Below, piece after piece: positions 11,801 through 22,944 of a stretch of 64,000 nucleotides of DNA (position 1 is the first letter of the stretch; each line of letters starts with the position of its first letter). The stretch is from positions 2,418,001 through 2,482,000 of the forward strand of contig NC_039492.1 of NCBI RefSeq assembly GCF_003590095.1, in the 5' to 3' direction. Below the pieces are notes generated by a model. It had not been told where the DNA came from. It was given only the letters and a program-made list of their open reading frames with translations, and made no database searches. The position numbers and the translations under genes are program-made. Source of the stretch: Trichoplusia ni. Taxonomy: Eukaryota; Arthropoda; Insecta; Lepidoptera; Noctuidae.

Positions 11801-12888
11801 ACAGCATGTTACCAATTTGACAATATTTTGTATTGGTAGCTGTTAAATTATATTATGTGGTATGCATGGTAATAGAGAGAATTAGGAATAAGGCAGAATA
11901 TGACTTTATAAGGTAAATCTAAATTTTCCTTAAATATTATGTAACACAAGGAAGCACCTACATCTACATGCATGTCATTGGGAAGACAATAGATGTTTAC
12001 ATGTAAGTACCTACTAAAGTTCAAATGTGTGTGTAGTTGTACAAAACACTATAACACTAATGCTGAACTACCACTTGAGCTATTGCCTAATTTTAAATAG
12101 AAAAAATGTTAATGCCTTTGTCAAATTATTGTGTTAGGTTGTGTCTACACCTATCATTAAGATTCATAATCGCAATAATTAATGGCATTTTGCATTAGGA
12201 TTATGTAGCCCCATCATTTGTTAAACAAGTGAAAGAAGTCAAGTCGAAATCAATGACAAGTGATATTCACTTGTTAGAGATTTGCTATAATAATAAATTA
12301 TACAAATATTTAAATAAGTCTTATAAAGCAGGCAACTAGAACTCTATGGTGGCATAATATATTGTGTAATTCTACAATAATTACTCAATATTCTGTAATG
12401 TTCCTCCTACTAGACACTACTACTACATAGACTATGTACGAGAATCGGGATTGCGGGATAACCTTAGGTTAAATTTTAATTATTTACATCCATTGTACCT
12501 AATCAAAACAATGCAACAAGTTTATTTTAATAACTATTGTTACTCATCAATACCGAATTCATCTTTTTATTTTATAATAACCTTGAACATTAATTTAGAT
12601 TAAAAATAACATAAACTTTAATATTCATCTAATTGTTGGCTGTATTCCGAGATGCAATTTTAAAATAAGAACACGTCTTATAGTTTGGTACAAAGTCCAA
12701 GGCGACTGTTTACAGTGGACTATGGAACAACAAGGCTATAATAGGTTATAACTTCAATTTATTTTTTTTATTCTTACATTTGAATTAATATTTTAATCTA
12801 ATTACCTGTTTATTTTGGGCAAAGGCAGCGAGTTTGATTTTCCGGAGATGCATCGATTTGCACACGTTAACAGTTTTGCACTCTTCAT
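8884..12888 (-). CDS. ACADVL: Very long-chain acyl-CoA dehydrogenase, mitochondrial
   Basis: Eight coding exons (high to low): 12888-12806, 11342-11129, 11051-10902, 10837-10650, 10532-10391, 10270-9848, 9664-9496, 9422-8884; 635 aa (human 655). This FAD enzyme of the inner mitochondrial membrane does the first step of long-chain beta-oxidation. Seen: a basic, acid-free start (MKSAKLLTCANRC) as mitochondrial presequence; QVFPFPEPLSDDQ; VNDPAKND; GLSNTQYARLVE; HDLGVGITLGAHQSIGFKG; FCLTEPSSGSDAGSIK (FAD/substrate contacts); WISNGG; GGVGNGFKVAMNILNNGRFGMAAALAG; RIFEGTNDILRLF with catalytic Glu443; and the long C-terminal domain (about 457-635) that marks VLCAD/ACAD9. The NDPAKND and NTQYARLVE words favour VLCAD over ACAD9. 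Frame is continuous at every junction. The exon 5 donor (AAG|GTTCCA) is weak. The last exon is very GC-rich and ends SPNPLNL. Confidence 0.94.
11343..12805 (-). other. ACADVL intron 1
   Basis: AT-rich 1.46-kb intron separating the presequence exon from exon 2. I see no repeat or coding signal in it. Confidence 0.5.
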
Positions 12889-13347
12889 TTTTAAATTAAT
12901 ATTGACCTATATACTTTAATAAATAATCTCAAAATAAAAAATTAAAATTCAAAACATACGATAGAAAAATAAATTATATAAATTCTGCTATCTAAACAGT
13001 AGCCTAAACTCAAGTATATGAATAAAAAAACTATACAAAAATATTGGGTCGTTAACGTTACATTACACTAGAAGTACTATTATTGGATTGGTCCTATTCC
13101 CTCCGTTCGCTCACTGTTGATCTCAACTCGAAGTCGTGAATTGGATCGTAACTAAAACTAACCAAACAGAGTAAAAATATTCTACCCGACCGAACAATTT
13201 CATATTTTTCGTTTTTTCGGTCTTTCAATTATCGTTTTTTAAGTGTAGTTTGTAATCCGTCTACCAAGACCGGATTCCCTATTCCTCTTAGTACTATTTG
13301 CCTCTTTCCAACCCAAACCCACTTGTCTGAAATGAATGAATAAAGCG
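12889..13347. other. Divergent spacer ACADVL/ABHD1-3 (left part)
   Basis: AT-rich upstream region of ACADVL; should contain its promoter. No motif is clear enough to call. Confidence 0.4.
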
Positions 13348-13627
13348 CTAGCTGTTGCCCGCGACTTCTTCCACGTGGTTAGAAGATCTTGAATGTTTCG
13401 CAGCGCAAGCAACGGAAGCCCTCAAAGATGAATAATTTTCCCCGTTTTTTTCCACATTTTCCATAGTATCTTTGCTCCTATTAATCGCAGCGTGATGTTA
13501 TATAGCCTTTCTTGGTAAATGGTCTATTCAACACAAATATATTTTTTTCAATTCAAACTAGTAGTTCCTGAGATTAGCGCTTTCATACAAACAAACAAAG
13601 TCTTCAGCTTTATAATATTAGTATAGA
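13348..13627 (-). repeat. CTAG-tailed dispersed repeat, family B (copy 1, reverse)
   Basis: Starts CTAGCTGTTGCCCGCGACTT and ends in AAACAAACAAAGTCTTCAGC. In reverse complement it aligns along its whole length with copies at 22499-22770, 32839-33100 and 46563-46836. Shared words include GAACGCGCTAATCTC, AATAGACCATT, AGGCTATAT and GGAGCGAAGATAC. Confidence 0.85.
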
Positions 13628-13852
13628 TTACAATTATTTCAAGTAAGAAATAATTAATGATTGTATGCCTAAATAGGCTGATTGTAGCTGGCTTATTTAT
13701 TTCAATAATTTCTATTTTTTTCGACGCTATAGTTTGCATAATTACCAAAATTATCCTTGCGTACTTACCGTAGAGTTGATATTTTTTTGAATTTTGCGAC
13801 CCTCGCATTATGGAATAGAATCCTTGTGTCGAGAGGCGTTTAACAAACATTC

Positions 13853-14010
13853 ATGTTACATGCAAACAGCCACCCAGACTTAAGACAAGCATTCGCCAAT
13901 CGCATAAACGTTTATCTTAGGCGGGAATCGAAACCGAGACACGTCGCCCTTAGTTTGGCGTGGACCGTGGTGACCTCAACCACTGTGCTATCCATGCAGT
14001 CAGTACAATT
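13853..14010 (-). mobile_element. SINE-like fragment (tRNA-derived type)
   Basis: Shares CATGCAAAC..CACCCAGACT.AGACAAGCATT, AGGCGGGAATCGAAAC and GGTGACC..AACCACTG.GCTATCCATGCAG with elements at 15330, 23490, 38165 and 41430. The block GGAATCGAAAC is a degraded reverse B box of a tRNA promoter, so the SINE's own transcription direction is minus. Confidence 0.65.
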
Positions 14011-14370
14011 TTGTTGCTTGCCAGTGCGACCTCAGGTTTTTTTTCATTTTCGTGCCAAAAAGTCCGCAATAGGGTATTTGGATCTGTTTGGTCCGGCAAA
14101 TAGATTTCCAAAAAATTTTAATATGTATTTTTCATTTTAACAAATCATTCACAAGTTGGATTACTAGCAATTAAGATAATCAGATGTATGATAGATATGG
14201 CGAGTAACAACATCACTGGTAAAAACCGCAATGGTAAATGACGTCACGCGAGATTATTACTGTATCCCATCCCCTTATTTTTTGTTTACGAGATAAAGAA
14301 AAAAAAAATACGTATAATAACCAATATTTTTTGAAAATCTGTTTTTTTTGGCAAATACCCTGTTACCTTC

Positions 14371-14390
14371 TAATTGACAGCTGTCAATTA
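14371..14390. promoter_or_regulatory. 20-bp perfect palindrome with TGACAGCTGTCA core
   Basis: TAATTGACAGCTGTCAATTA is a perfect palindrome 150 bp before the ABHD1/3 ATG. Its core TGACAGCTGTCA is the known dimer site of TGIF/Achintya-Vismay TALE homeodomain proteins and includes an E-box (CAGCTG). Three more TGTCA copies follow at 14416, 14425 and 14448. Confidence 0.5.
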
Positions 14391-14539
14391 CACTATCATT
14401 TTCTATTTCATTCATTGTCAAAAATGTCACCTGTAGTCTGGATTTTGTGTCAAAAACATACCAAAACAGAGAGTTAAACTTTTGTATACTTTTTTATTAT
14501 TTTCTTTTATTATTTATTTTGTATTATCTTACTGAAATC

Positions 14540-16909
14540 ATGTTAGGTGTGTTTATGTACATATTTGAATTAAAGAAGGAATTACTTGTTGGTTTTTCTT
14601 TATCAATATTGTACATAACCTATTATCTAGTGGAAGTGGTCAAGGTAAAGATCATTAAATCAAATGCTGAACGCTATTAAGCATATTATTAATATAGCCT
14701 TAATGATTCTTTACGTTAATTTTGGAACAGACTACATTTTACAGGTACAATTTAGTCTACAACTGAATTTTAGCTAATATCTTCTTCTTTTTTGCAGAAG
14801 CCTATTCTAATATGCCGTGAAGGAGAATTTCGAAAATTTTTGGAAGAAAACGTCCCTCTTTTGAGCGAACATTATTGGCCTACCCCATGGTGCGTGGAGT
14901 CTAGACTGCAAACAGTTTTAGGCTCTGTGCTGCGTTCGCGGCTTCTGCCGCCGGTAAAATACCACAGGTACAAAGTTCACGCTCATTGTTATTGAACTTG
15001 ACATACTAGACAAAGCTTCTTACATATCCATTCTTCTTAGGTTTTGGCAGAATTAATAGTCTAAATAAACATATTCTAATTAGAATATGGCTGGCTTGAG
15101 AGCCGCCCAATTTAACAAAAATGTTAGTTATAGTTTGACTATGATTTACTCCTACCTGAATCCAACTATAGCAAAATATTGTATGTAGCTGTAATCTTCG
15201 TAATGAAGTTCTTCTGTAATTGTCCTATGCTATCCAGGTATCGAAGCCATGTCACGTCATGCACAGTAGGTTTGGTGTGGTGACTATACTACTTGGCCAT
15301 TCATACAATGTATTGTATATACTGTCACTGTGGCTTTCACAAACATTAAAGTCACATTCCTAAAGACACCCTGACTCAGGACAAGCAATAATAGATCATA
15401 CAAACACTTGTCATATGTGAGATAGAACCTGCAACAAGACATACTCTGTGGGTTTGGCATGGTGACCGTAACCACTCGGCTATTCATGCAGCCACGTGTA
15501 AAACTGGAGAATCTTGGACAACAGCTAGTCAAAAAGCCCGTTCATATTTTAAATGTTTTGCTGTAAATAGAAATAAACTTACTCCTAGGAAGCAAGCCAA
15601 GAAGACAACTTTAGGACCTGACCTTAATGGGGCCTGCCACCGTGCCGATGGCTTATTTTGTATATTTGCAAAATGGCTATCAGGCCAAATTAGTATGTAT
15701 GTAGATTTGGGTGAAGTCATGGACATTGCATCTTTTTGAGAAAGAAGGCTGGAGAGGGTCTATAGAGCTTTTTCTTTTCCTTGCATTTGTGAGCCTTCTA
15801 GTATCGCGAATGCTGTTATTTTTCGTTTTCCAAATAGTAGTATCACCTCATGAAAAATGAGTGATACACACATAATGCGTGGGGGTGCAGACAGGTGCTG
15901 CGGCTGTCGGACGGCGGACAGGTGGCGCTGGACTGGGTGGTGCGCGGCGCGGGCGCGGGCGAGGCGCGCGCCGTGCTGCTGGTGCTGCCGGGGCTCACGG
16001 GCAGCGCCGACGCGGACTACGTGCGCAGCCTGGCCGCCGCCGCCGCCGCGCTGCAGGCCCGCTGCGTCGTGTTCAACAACCGCGGGCTCGGCGGCCTGCC
16101 GCTCACGGTGAGTGTGGTCCCGCGCCGCGCCCGCCGCGCCCCTCTCAGCCCGCTCTGACGCGTCGCCTCCGCAGACGCCGCGCCTGTACTGCGCCGTGAG
16201 CCACTCCGACCTGGCCGAGGCGGTGCGCTGCGTGCGCGCCAGCTGCGGCGACGTGCCGCTGCTGGCGGTCGGCGTGTCGCTGGGCGGCCTCATCCTGGGA
16301 CACTACCTGGCCGAGAACGGCGAGGCGGCCGCCGTGCACGCGGCTCTGGTCGTGTCGTCGCCCCTGGACGTGGTCAAGGGCTCGGAGTGCATGGAGCGTG
16401 CTCCCCTAAATGCGCTACTGTCCTACCACATGGCTCGCAACCTGCGCAACACGCTGCGCGCGCACGAGCCGCTGCGCGAGGGCCCGTGGGACTGGCGCGT
16501 GGTGGACCGCGCACGCTCCGTGCGCGAGTTCGACGCGGCCTTCACCACGAAGCACTTCGGGTTCGGGTCGGTGGAGGCGTACTACCGCGCGGCCACGCTG
16601 CGCGACAAGCTGGCGCGCGTGCGCGTGCCGCTGCTGTGCCTGTGCGCGGCGGACGACCCGTTCCAGCCGCTGGGCGCCATCCCCGTGGCCGAGGCGGAGG
16701 CGGCGGGGCGCGGCGGGCGGCGCGTGGCGCTGGCCGTGACGGCGCGCGGCGGCCACATCGGCTTCCTGGAGGGCTGGTGGCCGGCGCGCGACGCCCCGCA
16801 GCAGTACATCGCGCGGCTGGCGGCGCAGTACTTCGCGGCGCTGCTGGCGCGGCCCTCGCTGCTGCACGCGCCGCCCGCCGCGCCCGCGCCCCCCCCGCAG
16901 CCTCTCTGA
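14540..16909 (+). CDS. ABHD3: ABHD1/ABHD3-type alpha/beta hydrolase
   Basis: Exons 14540-14644, 14798-14967, 15891-16107 and 16175-16909 encode 408 aa (human ABHD3 409 aa). ABHD3 is a membrane phospholipase that removes medium-chain or oxidised acyl groups from phosphatidylcholine; ABHD1 is its paralogue, and one insect gene usually stands for both. Seen: an N-terminal membrane segment (about 15-31, LLVGFSLSILYITYYLV); HYWPTPWCVESRLQT; VLLVLPGLTGS; CVVFNNRGLGGLPLTTPR; nucleophile elbow GVSLGG with Ser199; LCLCAADDP with Asp324 or 325; and GGHIGFLEGWWP with His358. The triad is complete. The only upstream in-frame start is GTG at 14447, so the first ATG is used. Exons 1-2 are AT-rich and exons 3-4 nearly saturated with G/C third positions. 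The Pro/Ala-rich last 20 residues look species-specific. A poly(A) signal may be AATAAA at 17655. Confidence 0.9.
15330..15500 (-). mobile_element. SINE-like fragment in ABHD intron 2
   Basis: TTCACAAACATTAAAGTCAC, CACCCTGACTCAGGACAAGC and GGTGACCGTAACCACTCGGC match the other members of this family in the window (13853, 23490, 38165 reverse, 41430). The B-box part is degraded here. Confidence 0.65.
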
Positions 16910-18061
16910 CCGCGCCCGTCTCAAGCTTCGCCTTCGTGTTTTCTATCGAAATGTTACTTTATTATAATGCTGATGTTCGTGTAAGAGCGAGGCTTTCTAC
17001 ACCGACGGCTACATATCGTAAGTTACTTTAGTACACTGTGATTTAACCATTTAAATGAAATATTTTAGTTTTACATAGTCTATTGTATTATTAAGGTTGC
17101 ATAATATAGATATAAAAGACGATAAACGCACGCGTTACAATTTTGTACTGTTATCTAATTTTTACACATGAATGAGGAGAATCCTATTCATGTAAATGGG
17201 CCTTAATAGTTGTTAGTGCGTTTGTCACAAGCGCACGAAAGATATATAGTATTATTAATATATTATTATACACGTTACATTTGTTGCATTTCAGATAATT
17301 TATTATTATATTATAATTTAAGCATTTAAAGAGTTTGTTCTTTTATAGTCCTTCATCGGGCAATTGTACATAGCTATAACCGAATCAGATCGCTTGTACT
17401 GAGAAGTAGTGTAGTATAGAGCGTCCACACAGCATGTAGCTCTTACAAACAAGTCCCTGACGACAGACTGACGAGCGACAGAAACGAACTTGATGCCTTG
17501 CCATGCTTGCTTTCTGACGAAACATGCGCACAGATGAGGTGGGCGAGAACAATATCGCAACTAGAACTTTTTTATAGTTCTTAATCCTAGCTAAGTAAGT
17601 GACGTAAAGACTGGATGCTAGGGTTCCGCACAAATATTGTGGTTGTATCCGTCGAATAAAATATTTTGGATGTTAATACGAACCGTTTCGTTTTATTATT
17701 TTAGCGCACAACAGCTAGCACCGGAAAGGTGGCTACGGCTCGCTGACCCACACATTTCAAAGCTAATTTGAGGCTAACTAAAATGGAATTGGCACTATTC
17801 GTATTATTCTAAGCATTTTAATTTGAAATTCAGTACTGGGCGGAAAACTCACGTTCAATCAGCATATCAAATTATAATGTTGACCGGTAGTAGAAAATCA
17901 AAAGCGCCGCTGGCAGGCGATGCTCTACAGATACTGTCCCAACAGGAATCCTAGTGCAACAGAGTACAATATTTGTCGTGTCGCAAGTCACTGAACATCA
18001 CTGAACTGAATCATTGAGCTCTGTCTCCTGGATACGCCAAGCTATTATCTTACTTTTTATC
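16910..18061. other. ABHD 3' UTR and spacer
   Basis: AT-rich. AATAAA occurs at 17655-17660, about 745 bp after the stop codon. Nothing else is recognised up to the repeat at 18062. Confidence 0.45.
17655..17660 (+). terminator. Candidate poly(A) signal for the ABHD gene
   Basis: AATAAA followed by ATATTTTGG. Distance from the stop is long but possible; no closer canonical hexamer was noticed. Confidence 0.3.
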
Positions 18062-18290
18062 TACTAGCTGTGCCCCTGCAGCTGCGGTGTAACCTGCGTT
18101 TAAACGGGAAGCATCTTATAATAGTCCATAATAAAAATACTTACAGGCGAAAATACTTCGAATAAATTCTAAATGATCCCGCGGGAACATTAAATTGGAA
18201 TAAAAATCCTATATGTTAACTCAGGTGAATGAGTTACAAAAAACCCTCCATCCATACAAACAGTATGATAGTAGTATTAGTACAAACGAG
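18062..18290 (-). repeat. CTAG-tailed dispersed repeat, other family (reverse)
   Basis: Starts CTAGCTGTGCCCCTGCAGCT, a degenerate version of the CTAGCTGTTGCCCGCGACTT end seen at 13348, and runs to CCCTCCATCCATACAAACAG. It contains GATCCCGCGGGAACAT. No second full copy is in this window. Confidence 0.6.
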
Positions 18291-19019
18291 TATTTGTTAG
18301 TTTTGAAGTGACATACTTATTCGAGTCCCAACAAGGTTGAGTTTAACGCTCCTGGATAGAAAGAGACGAATTCATTTCCACATTACGAAGGTTCATTCCT
18401 TCCGCGCGCAGGGACTAATGCACTACTTTGTGCTTATTCCCTTTAAGATATTGCTTCCATGCTTTGTTGTGTGATTGCTATTGGTCTTTTATCAAAGGCG
18501 ACCGACTCTATACCCAGCTTTTAGGCTCTGGGAGGGAGGACATTCACTTTAGGTCTTTACGTCGTCGTCGTTGTTGCCTCGTACACATTACTCGTACATT
18601 TTCACATACCTAGTAATAAAACCATATCCGTATGAGTTCCGAAATGACACAAAAATAGCTATACAGCTATCAAAATCATATCACTGTTTAGGTTCCCTCC
18701 CCGAGGGGCGGGTGTCAAAACTTTTGTTAATTATGGTTTAAAAGTAACCCCTGCTAGGCTATAAATAAACTTTTCTGTAGGTCCAAAAGTTTGGCGCCTA
18801 CCTGAAGGGCGCTGAAACTTCAATGAATCAGGTCCTGAGAGCTGGCTACTTGTACGCCCATGCCTGCTAGCGTATACTGAAGTTAAATATAGGTCTTTTT
18901 GAGGGCTTCCGGTAAAAAATCTGCGTTCTAGACCCGTCAATAGGTTTCCGCCCACGCGTATAACTTAACATCTCTATAGAAAAGCAAAGAGGAGGGGTGT
19001 GATGTTACTATATTGTAAA

Positions 19020-19098
19020 CTAGCTTTTCGCCCGCGTCGATGTCGGTTATATCGCGTTACCAAGAGAACTCTTCAAAAGTCCGGGATAAAAACTATAG
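19020..19098 (-). repeat. CTAG-tailed dispersed repeat, family A (truncated, reverse)
   Basis: CTAGCTTTTCGCCCGCGTCG through AAGTCCGGGATAAAAACTAT matches the reverse complement of the 3' part of 1248-1463, with about ten bases missing near the CTAG end. Confidence 0.8.
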
Positions 19099-19104
19099 GC
19101 CAAA

Positions 19105-19262
19105 TGGTTCGGCTTCCAGTTTAACCGGATTCATCCTAGTATCTTACCTCGGTTACCTCCTCAACCCAGTTACCTGGGCAACACGATACCTCTTGGTTAG
19201 ACTGGTTGTCAGACTTTCGAGCTTCTGACTACCTGTAACGACTGTCAAAGATGTATGATGTA
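19105..19262 (-). repeat. Dispersed repeat, family D (reverse copy)
   Basis: TTACCTGGGCAACACGATAC, CTTGGTTAGACTGGTTGTCA and GCTTCTGACTACCTGTAACG match, in reverse complement, the 5' half of the copy at 33235-33425. It directly follows the family A fragment, so the two are nested or adjacent insertions. Confidence 0.75.
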
Positions 19263-19592
19263 TGAATAACAGCCGAGACCCACAATTTAACGTGTCTTCC
19301 GAACACGGAGGAACTCGTCCATCTACGGACCAACCGCGTCATGCGTAGCTACACCTGTGATCAATTAACTAACTTACGCAGTTATAGCTTAACCACAACC
19401 TCGTCAGGCACAGTGCCTACATTTGTATTTATTTTTGGAATAGGAAGTAATATTTCTGCATGCAACTACCGGAATACAGTGAGAGTGAAGTCAGATTTTT
19501 ACTCCGTTTATTTATATTCCAACAAAATGGCGATATAAATGCCGTGACAGCGCAGCCCGCTCGGTGACCGCGGATAAGGTGCGAGTGCGTCG
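19263..19592. other. Spacer before AAGAB 3' end
   Basis: Includes the AAGAB 3' UTR. No other feature is recognised. Confidence 0.4.
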
Positions 19593-21994
19593 TCAGCAGG
19601 CGTCTAAGTCGTAGCCCATCGCGCGGCAGAACGCGGCCACGAGCGCCTCGGCCCGCGCGTGTCGGTCCGCGCCCCCCGCGCCCTCCGCCCCGCTGGCGCC
19701 GCGCTCCGCCTCGCCCAGAGCTCCCAGCGCCGCAGCGAAGGCCTCCGCATGTTCCACAGCCCGTAGCTCCTCCGCTTCGGAGTCATCCGAACCCGAAGAT
19801 GACGAGCCCGAAGCTAACTCTATAGATTGATACAAATTTATGTTTGAAATTTGATGAACTTCAAGACGAGCTTGTTTTAGAAGTAGATCATCGACACCGA
19901 CCGGGTCGCGGAGGCAACACAGGGCGCGCGGGGCGGTCGGTCCGGACGAGGCCGGGCCACACGTGCGCGTGCAGCGCGTCGCGCGCGCGCTGCGGGCCGC
20001 GCGCCGGCGCCAGCAGCTCGGCGCGCTCGGCGGCGGCCCAGGCGCGCAGCGGGCCACGGCCGCGCGCGCTCTGCAGCAGGCGCACGCCGCAGCCGCGCCA
20101 CGCGCCCGCGCTCTCCGCCGCCCGCCGCGCTGCCACCTTCACCGCGTCCGCCGCCTCCGCCGCCTGATTCAAGCATCAATCTTCTTATGATCAATTCACA
20201 AAATAATATTTCAATAGGCCAGCAGTCAGGCAGGCTGACTCATCATTGGCAGTTTTGCTTAACACGTTCACTGCGTTACTCAAATTTGATGACTTTCAGT
20301 TGGTGCGGCATGGGGTCTATTATATCCGAAGCACGACTTGTTTCTGGTGCGTTGGTGGGTCAAAAAGATTCGTTTGACTTACATTGGTTTAGGTGGACTT
20401 ATCTTTATAGATATAATGATTAAAGCATTGTCTTTTATAACAATATGTTGACAAATAAACACTCAATATATGGTGGTTATTAAAAGTGTCGATACATTTT
20501 TAGTGTTGTGGATGATAAAAAATCATCGTCATCGATAAAATGTATGATATATTTCCCAGATTCTGAACATGTAAAATTGTTAATGTGGTGGCTGGGGATT
20601 GTTGACTGCAGTGTTTAGGACATGTAATGATTGACCAGTTGACGGGCGAGTATATACGTTATCAGACATATTCCGCTTACCCAATATTATTTGTCTTGGG
20701 GGACCTTCGCTCAAGTTATTTTTCGTTGGCTTTTTACCCTCATATGACTCAAACAACATGTTCAGTTCAGTTGCATAAAAACTCATCTAAACACACGAAC
20801 ATCACTAGCTCAACTAGCATGTAATCTAGTGCTTCTATCGGGTCATCGTTTAAAACCGATGAATGCACTAGACGTAAAAAATATTGCTTCAGTCGGCTTT
20901 AGTCGATTTTTTCGAACCTATATTATCTATTTAACAAAGCAATGCCAAAACACTAACTGTCTCATTCATATTCATAAGGAGACCAAATATATCTGTCCCG
21001 CACCAGCGGCTAGCACAGTATTTTTGCCCCGCACCGGAGGAAAGATGAGCATTGGATACAATCAACCCGTATCCCGCACCGAACGTGTTAACCAATTTGA
21101 CATGACGGCCTAGTTATCTCAGGATAGAATGTTGTGGGTGGGCCCTCATGAGGATAGGCATAATGAATGCAAAATATCTTCAGTTTTAGCCAGAGCCACA
21201 ATGTGGAAAGTTTAATTAATTATACTCATTGCAAGTTGATTCTTAGGAGCTGAACAAAATTATTTTAAGCAATATTCTTTTTTTTTTATTGATGGTCAAA
21301 TCAATCTTAATAACATTTCGAAATCAGTTGGTGAAGTTCTGAATTGACCCATCAAATCCGAGGAGTACTTAAAATAGGTACATAACTTGTATTCAACAAA
21401 TAGTTACGAATTGTTTGTGATTTATTATGTAAGCAGCAGAGAGCATCACCGCCTCCTCAGGCGACATCCACTAGTCATAAACAGTTTATCAACAATTGTT
21501 AACAAATCAAAGATTGGCTTCATGCTCATGTAGCAACAATATATGATTATGAATGCAGTATATATTTTGATGCAGACAGCCACACTTAACTATTTAAATT
21601 ATTGTACTACATTGTAATTTCAAGTGCAGAGAGTGTGATGATAAGACTAGTGGTACTTACATCTGTTTCTGAGATATGTATTATGTGTGCCTCTACAAGA
21701 TCAGGATCAACTTCTAGTCGCGCTCCGTCCACTAGAGGATGAACTCTTACATTTGCGGTGTAGTATTTATTGATAAGCCTCCAGACTCTATCTGTCGGCT
21801 GAGTGTTTGGAAACTCGTCCGTAACATCTGTATCTATTATATCTAAAAATCAGAAAGTGTGTTTTATGCCATAACCGTAAACTGAATGCCTAGCATAGCA
21901 TGTTACAGAGAGGCATACCTGAAATGACACGGTTCGCAGTGGCTTCGTCAACGGCACTCACCAAGAGAATGGGTAAAGTATCAAATTTAGACAT
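19593..21994 (-). CDS. AAGAB: Alpha- and gamma-adaptin-binding protein p34
   Basis: Exon 1 is 21994-21919, exon 2 21842-21661, and exon 3 starts at 20163. p34/AAGAB is a cytosolic chaperone that holds the gamma and sigma (or alpha and sigma) subunits of AP-1 and AP-2 during complex assembly. Seen: MSKFDTLPILLVSAVDEATA (pseudo-GTPase start), VWRLINKYYTANVRVHPLV, then in exon 3 RARDALHAHVWPGLVRTDR, which matches the family's ALNANVW..V..NDR block. The C-terminus has a Ser/Asp/Glu tract (SSSSGSDDSEAEEL), then HAEAFAAALGALGEAE and a closing helix ending MGYDLDAC, like the family's C-terminal p34 helix. The frame carrying HVWPGLV hits TGA near 19891, while the C-terminal half is read in the +1 frame. 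Either a short intron with weak sites (about 19920 or 19903 to about 19818) or an indel joins them. Exons 1-2 are AT-rich, exon 3 extremely GC-rich. Confidence 0.85.
20263..21087. mobile_element. Candidate TTAA-flanked non-autonomous DNA transposon
   Basis: In AAGAB intron 2. TTAA at 20259-20262 is followed by CACGTTCACTGCG; at the other end CGCACCGAACGTG is followed by TTAA at 21088-21091. Reverse-complemented, that end reads CACGTTCGGTGCG, so 11 of 13 terminal bases match. TTAA duplication and inverted ends fit a piggyBac-like MITE. An imperfect internal hairpin spans about 20827-20872 (CTAGTGC..GCACTAG). No transposase frame is seen. Confidence 0.55.
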
Positions 21995-22498
21995 ACTTAG
22001 TACAACTGAAATATCATGAGAAATATTGTCTACTTTGTTTGAGACACATTTTCTATGTGATAGCACTGATTTTATATTTTAATTTCTCATTTATCGACTG
22101 TTACCGTATAGTCGACTGATGATAATAATATTTATATTATTTATCATATAATATGTCAAAATTCTAATTGTCAGGTCTTTTTCACGTCAGGTCTTGCCAT
22201 ATCGGAATTTACTCTGTGGTTCTTGCCATACTGAGCAATACGGACTCGTTGAATGCCATAATCATATTTAAAACGGTCATAGATTTAGAATTATTCTTTA
22301 TCTAAGAAAACTTGAAGAAAACCGTAGACGACAATCCAATAGGTCACAGCAGTTGTAGTATCGGTTGTGAAACCTGTTGCCTCATGCCAAAGGAAGGACC
22401 AAGTTTATACGGGTTTATTATCCATAAAATGATTTTGCTGGAGATGGATGCACAAAATGATTTATAAGTATAATCTATACCCTATACTGATACTTACT
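21995..22498. other. AAGAB upstream region
   Basis: AT-rich. TGTCA occurs at 22154 and 22169, 160-180 bp upstream of the AAGAB ATG, as before other genes here. No TATA box was evident. Confidence 0.4.
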
Positions 22499-22770
22499 AA
22501 TATATAAAGCTGGAGAGTTTGTTTGTTTGTTTGAACGCGCTAATCTCAGGAACTACTGGTTCAAATTGGATTGAATAGACAATTTGTGTTGAAAAGACCA
22601 TTCATCGAGGAAGGTTTTAGGCTATATACCATTACGCTGCGACTAATAGGAGCGAAGATACAATGAAGAATGTGGAAAAAACAGGGAAAATGATTCATCT
22701 TCGAGAGCTTTCGTTCAAAAATTCCTAACTTATATCTTCTAACGCGGATGAAGTCGCGGGCAACGGCTAG
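22499..22770 (+). repeat. CTAG-tailed dispersed repeat, family B (copy 2)
   Basis: Starts near AATATATAAAGCTGGAGAGT, continues TTTGAACGCGCTAATCTCAG and ends GCGGGCAACGGCTAG. Full-length relative of the copies at 13348, 32839 and 46563. Confidence 0.85.
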
Positions 22771-22918
22771 TTTGTAATAAAGCCAAATGTAATAGTTTGT
22801 CGTGGAATGATAAAACCCCTTTAAATAGAAAAATCACTTTTCATTATAAAGAGTTTTTTTAATGACTCGCCAAATTTCAACAATATGACTAATAAACGAG
22901 CAAATAAAAAAAAATTGT

Positions 22919-22944
22919 AAATCGGTTAATTAGATAACCGATTT
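22919..22944. repeat. 10-bp perfect inverted repeat
   Basis: AAATCGGTTA and TAACCGATTT separated by six bases. It lies in AT-rich spacer beside a degraded CTAG-type repeat scrap (CTAGCAGTACCCGCGGACTT at about 22966). Confidence 0.6.
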
